Origin: Flavilitoribacter nigricans DSM 23189 = NBRC 102662
GTDB lineage: Bacteria; Bacteroidota; Bacteroidia; Chitinophagales; Saprospiraceae
Length of the DNA: 64,000 bases
NCBI RefSeq assembly: GCF_002646595.1
Contig: NZ_PDUD01000036.1
Location: 62,001-126,000, forward strand
Direction of reading: 5' to 3'
Each line of letters starts with the position of its first letter. Within the stretch, counting starts at the first letter, position 1. The translations under genes and the position numbers were made by a program. This document shows positions 1 through 7,500 of the stretch, piece after piece. The notes beneath the pieces were generated by a model. The model saw only the letters and a program-made list of their open reading frames with translations, was not told the DNA's origin and searched no databases.

Positions 1-91
1 CGTCTGCCGTTGCGGAGCGGCAGGCACTACCCAGCAGTACCGCCAGGAGCAGTGAGAGGTAAGCGGCCGGAGAAAAGTACGATCTGTTCAT
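1..91 (-). CDS. Lipoprotein, N-terminal fragment (runs off window)
   Basis: The reverse strand opens with ATG at 91 and stays open to the window edge. The roughly 30 visible residues begin MNRSYFSPAAYLSLLLAVLL and end in a lipobox-like GSAC followed by polar residues. This is a type II signal peptide, so the mature protein is probably a lipid-anchored periplasmic or outer-membrane protein. Its function cannot be read from the fragment. It starts 25 bp after the stop of the dehydrogenase at 117-995 on the same strand, so the two are probably co-transcribed. Confidence 0.65.
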   Translation of the reverse strand, partial: MNRSYFSPAAYLSLLLAVLLGSACRSATAD

Positions 92-116
92 TTGCTCTTT
101 TCTCCGGAGACGTAAA

Positions 117-995
117 TCAGCCGGCTCTTCCCTGCAAAAATGCGTGAATAGCGGCAAAGTCTTTTCGGCCCAATCCTTCCGCGCTGGCCGAGGCAAACAA
201 TTCTTTGGTCAGATTGACCAGATAAAGGGGCTGTCCGTTCTCGTATGCCGAGAGGCTGGCCAGGTGCAGGTCTTTGTGCATCAGTTCCAGCGGGAACATC
301 ACCTCGTAGTTTTGCGAACGGATCATTTCCGCTTTGGCCTGCAGGAAGGGAGCCCCTACCGGGAGGCTAGGCAGGGTACGCAGCAGGAATTCGCGGTCCA
401 GTCCCATTTTTTCGCCGAGCAGAACCGTTTCGGAAAAAGCGACCATCGACTGCGCCAGCAGGGCATTGACCAGCATTTTGAAAGCACTGCCCTGGCCAAC
501 TGCTCCGATATGCAGGACCTTCTTTCCCATGAATTGCAGTAACGGCTCCACGGCCAGGAATTCCTCCCGGGGCGCGCCGACAAAAAAGACCAGTTCCGCG
601 TTTTCGGCCTGGGGCAGGGTACCGGCTACCGGAGCGTCGATGAAATCCACCGCTCTCGCTTCGGCTGACTGTGCCGCTTCGGCCGTGAAGGAAGGATTAA
701 CGGTGGAGCAGTCGATCCAGAGCGCCCCTTTTTTCATACGGTTGATACCATTTTCCAGCATCACTTCCCGGACAGCTTCCGGTCGGGCCAGCATGGTGAT
801 CACTATATCCGCTTCACTGAGGGCATCTTCGTAGCTGTCGGCCGGTCGGGCACCCAAAGCGGCTAAAGGTGCTATCGGCTCGGGCGATCGATTGAAAACG
901 GTAAGTTGCACACCGTGTTTCAGCAGGTTTTTAGCCATCCGGCTGCCCATGATTCCCAATCCGATGAGGCTTACTTTTAGATTTTGATCAAACAT
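117..995 (-). CDS. NAD(P)-dependent 3-hydroxyisobutyrate dehydrogenase-family oxidoreductase
   Basis: This 292-aa protein belongs to the beta-hydroxyacid dehydrogenase family (MmsB/GarR/GLYR-like). The N-terminus carries the Rossmann dinucleotide motif GLGIMGSRMAKNLLKHG. It is followed by the substrate-binding segment DAPVAGTLPQAENAEL (family pattern DAPVSGG), and the catalytic Lys lies in the segment GSAFKMLVNALL. Length is normal for the family (about 290). Members oxidise 3-hydroxyisobutyrate or reduce tartronate, glyoxylate or succinic semialdehyde; the substrate here cannot be assigned. The protein is cytosolic. The lipoprotein gene at 1-91 lies directly downstream. Confidence 0.88.
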   Translation of the reverse strand: MFDQNLKVSLIGLGIMGSRMAKNLLKHGVQLTVFNRSPEPIAPLAALGARPADSYEDALSEADIVITMLARPEAVREVMLENGINRMKKGALWIDCSTVNPSFTAEAAQSAEARAVDFIDAPVAGTLPQAENAELVFFVGAPREEFLAVEPLLQFMGKKVLHIGAVGQGSAFKMLVNALLAQSMVAFSETVLLGEKMGLDREFLLRTLPSLPVGAPFLQAKAEMIRSQNYEVMFPLELMHKDLHLASLSAYENGQPLYLVNLTKELFASASAEGLGRKDFAAIHAFLQGRAG

Positions 996-1379
996 ATTCA
1001 GACGTTTTATTTTAGTGTCAAATTTTCTACTGGTACAAAGTTGGCAGATCGTACGGGGAAAAACTATTCGAAATCCGGCAGAAATACCAGAAACCCGTCA
1101 TTTCGAATTCTCATACACTTTTTGTCTTGGAACTGGTTTAAACTTATTCATCTGGACTGTGGCCTAAAGTCTTGAATCTCCTGGACTTCAGCTTTTTCTC
1201 GTTCCGTACTTTCCCCCGGTACGGGCCCTTATGGGCAAGTACGAAACTCAAAAAGCGCTTCGCCAGTAAATCCAATACTTTGCCCTCATCGGCAGACAAT
1301 AAGTTTAAACCAGTTCTTGGTGTAATGGCAAATAAGTTTAATTTCGTTTTACTATTACACACCAAGACCAACTTTATTC
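996..1379. other. Divergent intergenic gap carrying a MITE-like element
   Basis: This 384-bp gap separates the divergently transcribed dehydrogenase and sulfatase. About half of it is the inverted-repeat element annotated at 1130-1316. The remaining flanks are AT-rich and must hold both promoters, but I could not pick a convincing TAnnTTTG box for either gene. I see no ORF with coding character. Confidence 0.6.
1130..1316. mobile_element. MITE-like element with perfect 19-bp terminal inverted repeats
   Basis: The left end GAACTGGTTTAAACTTATT (1130-1148) is the exact reverse complement of 1298-1316. The 187-bp unit has no coding capacity and carries an inner inverted repeat (cgtactt near 1205, aagtacg near 1239). 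The ends share the core GAACnnGTTTAA with the element at 35216-35380 and with a single copy near 7326. I infer a non-autonomous repeat family; no transposase is present in the window. I did not find a clear target duplication. Confidence 0.6.
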
Positions 1380-3149
1380 ATGAGATCTACCACCTTCAAT
1401 TCCAGTCTATTAGTTTTTCTTTTTTCCTTGATCCTATTCAGCTTTTCCTGCCGGCAGGTGCCCCGCGAAGAAGAGGCCGTATCCGGCGACGCTGCTGATT
1501 GGGAAGAGCTGATCTCCGGCCGGCCGAATATATTGTGGCTAGTGACGGAAGACATGAGCGCCTATATCGCCCCCTTCGGCGATTCTACCATCGAAACGCC
1601 AAACCTCAGTCGGCTGGCTGCCGAAGGTATTGTGTACCCGCATCTGTATTCGCCTTCGGGCGTTTGTGCGCCCAGCCGGGCCGCCATCGCTACGGGCATG
1701 TATCCCTCCAGCATCGGCGCGAATCACATGCGTACCGGTTCGTACACGGAAGTGACGGGATTGCCCGCCTACGAGGCAGTTCCCCCTTCTGAGGTGCACA
1801 TGATGAGTGAATATCTGCGCAAGGCCGGATACTACTGTTCGAATAATTCCAAGAAGGACTACCAGTTTAATGATCCGGTAACAGCCTGGGATGAGAGTGG
1901 CAACTTTGCCCACTGGCGCAACCGGGAGGACGGACAGCCTTTCTTTTCGATCTTCAACTTTACGGTGACCCACGAATCGGGCTTGTTCGAACCTTATGGC
2001 TATCGCAAAAATGAGTTTCGACATTATCAGTCCGGAGATACCAGTTTTGTGGCCGGAGCCTGGAACGAAAAAGTTTCTGCGGCAGAAACGGATCCTCACG
2101 TATCCAAAGATCTTGATTTTTCCATCCCGCCCTATTTACCGCAAACCGACTCTGTACGCCGGGATATGTGGAAAGTGTACAACAATATTGCCGAAATGGA
2201 TGCGCAACTGGGCGCCATTCTGGATCAACTGGAAGCGGACGGCCTGCTCGACAGCACCATTATTTTCTTTTATGCCGATCACGGCGGCCCTTTGCCCCGC
2301 CAAAAGCGGCTGATCTACGATTCCGGGCTGAATTCCCCGATGATCATTCGCTTTCCGGGCAAATGGCGGGCCGGTAGCCGGGACGAGCAACTGCTGAGTT
2401 TCATCGATTTCGCGCCTACCGTCATGTCTTTGGTCGGTATTGAACCGCCGGCCTATCTGCAGGGGCAGGCGTTTCTCGGCGAATACCAGGCGGCCGAACC
2501 CCGCCAGTACATTCACGCCGCCGCCGATCGTTTTGACGGTTTTACCGACGCCATCCGGGCGGTGCGGGGCCCGCGGTTCAAGTACATCCGGAATTACCGG
2601 CCGGAACAGGGCTATTACCTGCCGGTGGTTTACCGGGAGCAGATCCCAACCATGCGGGAACTACTGCGGATGCGGGATGCCGGTACCCTAAACGAATACC
2701 AGGCCCAGTGGTTCCGGGAAACCAAACCGCGGGAAGAATTATTCGATTGTGAAAATGATCCCCATGAACTGCACAATCTGGCGGAAGATCCCGAATATGC
2801 CGATAAGCTGGCGGAATTGAGCGCCGAAATGGATCGCTGGCTGGCGGCCATCGGCGATCAACCCAATCTGCCGGAAGCGGAATTAGTCGATCAGCTCTGG
2901 GACGGCAGTAAAACCCAACCGGAAACCGCCGATCCCGAAGTAACTATTTCCGATGATCAGGTGACTATCAGCAGCGCAACGCCGGGCGCCTCCATCGGCT
3001 ACAAAGTGATCGGAGCGGGAGAGTCGGCGCCAAAATCCTGGTCGGTATACGCCGGCCCCTTCACCGTGGCGGCCGGTAGTGAGCTGTGGGTTCAGGCCCA
3101 CCGGATCGGGTACGTGCCGAGCGAAACGATCGTCCGGGAAGTGGAATAG
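1380..3149 (+). CDS. Sulfatase lipoprotein with C-terminal chitobiase-like domain
   Basis: This 589-aa secreted sulfatase is similar to the N-sulfoglucosamine sulfohydrolase (SGSH) branch. A lipobox (LFSFSC) follows a hydrophobic signal segment. The metal-binding start of the fold is RPNILWLVTEDMS. Cys96 in C-A-P-S-R is the residue that an anaerobic or FGE-type maturase would convert to formylglycine. The segment YADHGG is the second metal site. The last 70 residues (SIGYKVIG ... GPFTVAAGSELWVQAHRIGY) resemble the small beta-sandwich found at the C-terminus of chitobiases and of many Bacteroidota sulfatases. It probably desulfates a glycan in the periplasm. No SusC/D or other glycan genes are adjacent, so the substrate is unknown. 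Confidence 0.88.
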   Translation: MRSTTFNSSLLVFLFSLILFSFSCRQVPREEEAVSGDAADWEELISGRPNILWLVTEDMSAYIAPFGDSTIETPNLSRLAAEGIVYPHLYSPSGVCAPSRAAIATGMYPSSIGANHMRTGSYTEVTGLPAYEAVPPSEVHMMSEYLRKAGYYCSNNSKKDYQFNDPVTAWDESGNFAHWRNREDGQPFFSIFNFTVTHESGLFEPYGYRKNEFRHYQSGDTSFVAGAWNEKVSAAETDPHVSKDLDFSIPPYLPQTDSVRRDMWKVYNNIAEMDAQLGAILDQLEADGLLDSTIIFFYADHGGPLPRQKRLIYDSGLNSPMIIRFPGKWRAGSRDEQLLSFIDFAPTVMSLVGIEPPAYLQGQAFLGEYQAAEPRQYIHAAADRFDGFTDAIRAVRGPRFKYIRNYRPEQGYYLPVVYREQIPTMRELLRMRDAGTLNEYQAQWFRETKPREELFDCENDPHELHNLAEDPEYADKLAELSAEMDRWLAAIGDQPNLPEAELVDQLWDGSKTQPETADPEVTISDDQVTISSATPGASIGYKVIGAGESAPKSWSVYAGPFTVAAGSELWVQAHRIGYVPSETIVREVE

Positions 3150-3230
3150 ATCGAAACGCGGTGGCGATTTCCTGGTACTTTTGATCAATCTGGGATATTT
3201 TTTCCCACTGAGAAGTACGAACTTTGGGGT

Positions 3231-4109
3231 ATGATCATTATACCGCAACGCTTATTCAGTGATCCGCAGGTACAGGTCATCCTGCGGGATGGTAATGTCT
3301 GCATCCTGCAAAAAAAACTTACCGAACCTATCCGGGAACGGGAAGGCTATATCTCCAATCATGTCATCTCCCTGCTGCTGGCCGGCGAGCAACACCTGCG
3401 CACCTTTGATGACGAGACCATCCGGGTGCAGGCCGGGGAGATATTGTTTATTCCCCGCGGACTGTATTACATTTCCGATCTCCTGCCCGAAGCAGGAGCC
3501 TTTGGAAGTCTGCTTTTTTATTTCGACGATCGGATCATCCAGGAGTTCTTATCCGTTTCGCGGGTCGATGAGTTTAATCGGGATCGGATCCCGACCCATC
3601 TGAAATGCAAGGCGCCGCCCGCCATTTCCCTTTTTGCCCGGTCGCTACTCGGCATTTATCAACAGAACGGGATCCGGCAAAAGCAGTTTCTTGACCTGAA
3701 GATACTCGAGCTGCTCCATCTGCTCAACGGACAGGTTCCCAGCCGGCAGTTTGCCGATTTCCTGTTCCGACTTACGTTGCCGAAAAAGCGGAATATCCGC
3801 CATTTCATGCAGCAAAACTTCGATAAACCGTTGAAGATCGAAGACTATGCCTATCTCACCGGCCGCAGCCCGAGCAGCTTTCGGCGGGACTTTAAACAGT
3901 TTTTTGCCACCACGCCGCAAAAGTGGATCAAACAAAAAAGGCTGGAAAAGGCCCGTAGCCTGTTGGAGGAACAATCCTCCAGCGTTGCCGATCTGGCTTT
4001 TGCCGTGGGTTACGAAAATGTGTCCTATTTTATTAAGGAATTTAAAGACGCATTCGGCATTTCCCCGAAACAGCTGCAATTGTCACAGGAAGAAAAAAAA
4101 GAAAAGTAA
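3231..4109 (+). CDS. AraC-family transcriptional regulator
   Basis: This 292-aa protein has an N-terminal cupin-like sensing half (about residues 20-150, including IRVQAGEILFIPRGL) and two C-terminal helix-turn-helix units of the AraC/XylS type. The first unit lies around LKIEDYAYLTGRSPSSFRRD. The second ends in the usual FKDAFGISPKQLQ. Such proteins activate or repress operons on binding a small ligand. It follows the sulfatase by 81 bp on the same strand and may regulate it, but no operator is visible. It ends 16 bp before the convergent recQ stop. Confidence 0.9.
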   Translation: MIIIPQRLFSDPQVQVILRDGNVCILQKKLTEPIREREGYISNHVISLLLAGEQHLRTFDDETIRVQAGEILFIPRGLYYISDLLPEAGAFGSLLFYFDDRIIQEFLSVSRVDEFNRDRIPTHLKCKAPPAISLFARSLLGIYQQNGIRQKQFLDLKILELLHLLNGQVPSRQFADFLFRLTLPKKRNIRHFMQQNFDKPLKIEDYAYLTGRSPSSFRRDFKQFFATTPQKWIKQKRLEKARSLLEEQSSSVADLAFAVGYENVSYFIKEFKDAFGISPKQLQLSQEEKKEK

Positions 4110-4125
4110 GCGGATGAGTTATTGA

Positions 4126-6249
4126 TTATTTGGAATACGCCAGTGCCAGACGGATCTTTTCGTAGGGGATTTCCCGGTTCATTAGTTCGTAAAGATCCTT
4201 TAGCCGGGCCGGTTGCTCCACGTATTTCCGGGATTTCCAGACCCGTTCGGCCTCTTCCTTGGAGATGTAGCGATAAATATCGACTTCGTATCCGTTCTTG
4301 ATCAACTCCTCCAGATGACTGTAAACGGTAGCCGGGGAAAGATTGCGCTCGCGGGCGATCTCTTCGATCGATAGGTTTTCCTTGTAAAAATCGTAGGTGA
4401 CCAGTACTGTACTGCCGGAAATGTGATTGCTGTTCCGGCGAACGTAATCCCGGATGGCTTCCTGGAATTCGTCTCCGTACAACTGCAGTTTCCGCTGACC
4501 GACCCCCGATACCCGTTGCATATCCAGATCGTTCATCGCACGGGTAGCGGACATTTCCTCCAGTGTGGCATCGGAAAACACCAGATAGGGCGGTATTCCG
4601 CGCTCCTGGGCGAGGCGTTTGCGCAACTGGCGGAGCTCTTCGAACAATTCGTCCCGGGTACGCTGACGCGTGCTCTTGGGCGCACTGGCCTTGGCTTTGG
4701 CCTTTTCCGCTTTGAGCCGCTCCTTTACGGTGGTCATCTTCACGAGCTGGACCGCTTCCTGATCAAATAGGGCCCGTTTACTGGCGGGCGTAAGCTTCAG
4801 CACATTGTGTTGATCGTGGGCAACTTCGAGATAACCCAGGTTGATCAACTGGTGCATATAATCCCGCCATTCCACAAAGGGAATATCCCGGCCGGCACCG
4901 TACGTTTTAATTTTATCGTATCCTCTTTCCATGATCTCGCGTCGGCCCGAAGCTCTCAGCACATTGATCAGCATGTTGACGCCGACCTGTTCCTTGAGGC
5001 GGTAGACGGCGGAAAGGGCTTTCTGGGCGATAACGGTACCATCGATATACTCCGGCGGGTTTTTACAGATGTCGCAGTTGCCACAGTTCTCATTGAGATC
5101 TTCGCCGAAATAATTCAGCAGTATCCGGCGGCGGCAGGCCAGGGATTCGGCGTACTGCTGCATGCGTTCGAGTTTGGCGAGCTGGACCTCCGTGTTTTCG
5201 CTTTCGTTCTTCTGGATGATATCCTGCATCAGGCTTACATCCGCAAAGCTGTAGAATAGGAGGGTAGCGGCTTTGGCGCCGTCCCGCCCGGCCCGTCCGA
5301 TCTCCTGGTAGTAGCCTTCGATATTTTTGGGCAGGTTATAGTGGATGATCCAGCGGACATTAGATTTGTCGATACCCATTCCGAAGGCAATCGTAGCGCA
5401 GATGATCGGGATGTTATCATTGATAAAATCCTCCTGCACCTGATCGCGGTCGGCGGGAGACATACCGGCGTGGTAGTGCGCTGCCCGGAACCCGCGGTCA
5501 TTCAGTTTTGCGGCCATTTCCTCGGTGCGCTTGCGGCTCAGGCAGTAGATGATCCCACTGTCTTTGGGCCGCTGGGCGATAAAGGCCAGGATCTGTTCCA
5601 GGCGCTTCTGACCGGGGCGAACTTCCAGGCTCAGATTGGGCCGGTCAAACGAAGCGATGAACAGCTGGGGATCCTCCAGTTGGAGTTTATCCATGATATC
5701 CCTGCGGGTGATCTTATCGGCCGTAGCCGTCAGTGCAACTACCGGGATATCGGGAAATTGCCGTTTGAGAAATCCCAGTTGCGTGTATTCCGGACGGAAA
5801 TCATGGCCCCAGGAGGAAATACAGTGCGCTTCGTCGATGGCGAATAAATTCACATTGGCGCGTTTCAGCAAGGGAAAGAATTCCTGGGAGAGCAGCTTTT
5901 CCGGCGACACGTACAGCAGATCGATCTGGGACTGAAAGAATTCTTCCTCCACGAGTCTTTGTTCACTGCTGTTGAGCGAACTGTTGAGAAAGGAGGCCTT
6001 AATACCGTTGGACCGCAATCCCTCAACCTGGTCTTTCATCAGGGAGATGAGCGGGGAGACCACCACACTGCAGCCGGGTAAAATGACCGATGGGATCTGA
6101 TAACAAATGGATTTGCCGCCTCCGGTGGGCATCAGCACTACACAGTCCTGCTTTTGAAGAATATTTTCAATAATGTCCGCCTGCATCGGGCGGAAATTAT
6201 CGTAACCAAAATACTTCTTCAGGGCAGCCTTCGCGGAGGAAATATCCAT
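4126..6249 (-). CDS. recQ: ATP-dependent DNA helicase RecQ
   Basis: This 707-aa 3'-5' DNA helicase acts in recombination and replication-fork repair. The Walker A motif is PTGGGKSICYQ and the Walker B/DEAH motif is FAIDEAHC. The arginine-finger region is IGRAGRDG. The RecQ zinc-binding module has cysteines in SLACRRRILLNYFGE and CGNCDIC. An RQC winged helix follows, then an HRDC domain (ELRQLRKRLAQERGIPPYLV). The last 100 residues add a HTH-like tail (SIEEIARERNLSPATVYSHL) seen in longer RecQ proteins. Length and order are normal. A clear Bacteroidota promoter lies directly upstream (6270-6302). Confidence 0.95.
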   Translation of the reverse strand: MDISSAKAALKKYFGYDNFRPMQADIIENILQKQDCVVLMPTGGGKSICYQIPSVILPGCSVVVSPLISLMKDQVEGLRSNGIKASFLNSSLNSSEQRLVEEEFFQSQIDLLYVSPEKLLSQEFFPLLKRANVNLFAIDEAHCISSWGHDFRPEYTQLGFLKRQFPDIPVVALTATADKITRRDIMDKLQLEDPQLFIASFDRPNLSLEVRPGQKRLEQILAFIAQRPKDSGIIYCLSRKRTEEMAAKLNDRGFRAAHYHAGMSPADRDQVQEDFINDNIPIICATIAFGMGIDKSNVRWIIHYNLPKNIEGYYQEIGRAGRDGAKAATLLFYSFADVSLMQDIIQKNESENTEVQLAKLERMQQYAESLACRRRILLNYFGEDLNENCGNCDICKNPPEYIDGTVIAQKALSAVYRLKEQVGVNMLINVLRASGRREIMERGYDKIKTYGAGRDIPFVEWRDYMHQLINLGYLEVAHDQHNVLKLTPASKRALFDQEAVQLVKMTTVKERLKAEKAKAKASAPKSTRQRTRDELFEELRQLRKRLAQERGIPPYLVFSDATLEEMSATRAMNDLDMQRVSGVGQRKLQLYGDEFQEAIRDYVRRNSNHISGSTVLVTYDFYKENLSIEEIARERNLSPATVYSHLEELIKNGYEVDIYRYISKEEAERVWKSRKYVEQPARLKDLYELMNREIPYEKIRLALAYSK

Positions 6250-6269
6250 ATTTTGTAAATGTATTGTTA

Positions 6270-6302
6270 CAAAGATAGGTAATATTCAAAAGTCCTCCAA
6301 AA
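6270..6302 (-). promoter_or_regulatory. Bacteroidota-type promoter of recQ
   Basis: On the minus strand the -33 element TTTTG (6298-6302) is followed after 20 nt by TATCTTTG (6270-6277). This matches the Bacteroidota primary sigma-factor consensus TTTG-N19-21-TAnnTTTG. The predicted transcript starts about 15 nt upstream of the recQ ATG at 6249. Confidence 0.7.
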
Positions 6303-6730
6303 TTAGGGATAATATATCGTCCGGGTGGGCAGGAGCAATAAAAAAACCCTTGCTTTAGTAAGCAAGGGTCTCTAACCCAAACAAATAAACACAAAAACTA
6401 CTTTTTAAGATTAGTACAATAATAAAGGGTTTTTATTATATAAGCAACATTTTGGGAGGTTAAAAATCATAGAAAAATTGAGTTAAATTCGTATATATCT
6501 GTAAATCAGTAATTTAACTGCATGTATTTTTTTATCATTTAACAATTACTTCATATTGAGTGATTATTTCCATGTTATACAATTATAATTATTAATTATT
6601 GTCGAATTATTAATAAAATGTAACATGGTAATTGATTGAAAATTGGTTTTTTTTAGTTTTTTATGCAGGTTTTAAAGGATTTTGGGTCGACAAAATGTGA
6701 CATATAAAACGCCTGATTTTTTACCATTTT
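6303..6730. other. Very AT-rich gene-free gap
   Basis: No coding ORF is visible. Apart from the hairpin at 6346-6369 the gap is extremely AT-rich, with many TAATTATTA-like runs. It lies between the recQ promoter and the end of the lipoprotein gene at 6731, both on the minus strand. The terminator stands about 360 nt beyond that gene's stop, so a long 3' UTR or a separate small RNA read leftward is possible. I could not fix a promoter for one. Confidence 0.5.
6346..6369 (-). terminator. Rho-independent terminator (leftward)
   Basis: A perfect 10-bp stem, ACCCTTGCTT / AAGCAAGGGT, closes a 4-nt loop. On the minus strand it is followed by a run of seven T, giving a standard intrinsic terminator. 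It would stop leftward transcription before the recQ promoter. Confidence 0.75.
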
Positions 6731-7312
6731 TTAATAAAATTCGGTTAATCGGAGGTAATCCTGCATACTGATCAGGAAATGATTGCGCTCGGCAGCATCT
6801 CTAAACAGTGGCGCTCTCGCACCATCTGCAAAACTTACTTCCAGAGCATGCGACTTGCGAAGGGACTCATAAATCCCCAAACCGACCCGATACATATTGC
6901 CGGCATTCAGGGTATCCAGGTGATAGCTCCCGGAATCCTGCCGGGACTGCCAGTAAACCACGGCCGGGATCTCCGGAGAGATATTTTCTCCGCTCCGCAA
7001 AATGACCTGGGCCTGGTCTTCCATCCAGATATCGGCGATCACGGGATAAAGTTGAGGTTTTGGACTCTGGTTAGCGATCTTACGTAGCAGATAGTAGTCG
7101 GTTCGGGTGTCCCGGTCCTGCTCCCACTCATAAGCCGTACTGCGGATATTTTTAAAATAGATGCGGGAGGGTGGGGTAGTGCGGAATTTTTTCTCAACGA
7201 CCGGCATGGTTTCCGGAGGTCCTTCCCCGCAGGCGCTGAAAAAAAGGAAAAAAAAGGAAAGCCAAAAAATAGTATTTTTAGGCCAGGCAGGCCCCGGTTT
7301 GATCATCTTCAT
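6731..7312 (-). CDS. Hypothetical lipoprotein
   Basis: This is a 193-aa protein with a type II signal peptide. The hydrophobic segment IFWLSFFFLFF ends in the lipobox FSAC around residue 28. The mature part is mixed alpha/beta and contains PSRIYFKNIRSTAYEWEQ and a C-terminal RNHFLISMQDYLRLTEFY. I do not recognise a family. It is transcribed away from the penicillin acylase at 7501, and no gene shares its operon. A second in-frame ATG two codons in (7306) is also a possible start. Confidence 0.7.
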   Translation of the reverse strand: MKMIKPGPAWPKNTIFWLSFFFLFFSACGEGPPETMPVVEKKFRTTPPSRIYFKNIRSTAYEWEQDRDTRTDYYLLRKIANQSPKPQLYPVIADIWMEDQAQVILRSGENISPEIPAVVYWQSRQDSGSYHLDTLNAGNMYRVGLGIYESLRKSHALEVSFADGARAPLFRDAAERNHFLISMQDYLRLTEFY

Positions 7313-7500
7313 AAGTTTTTAATTTGAACGTGTTTAATTTTCCGTATTCCGCTGGAATGGTTTCTTTTTTCGATGGCGTATGGTACCGGTGAGAACCGGA
7401 GGTGGAAATTCTCCGGCGAAGCCCGGGCCCATCGGAGCGGATCGCTTTCCGGCTAAAAAACGGGTTTTAGACAGGTTCCAGGCTGACAATACTCAACAAC

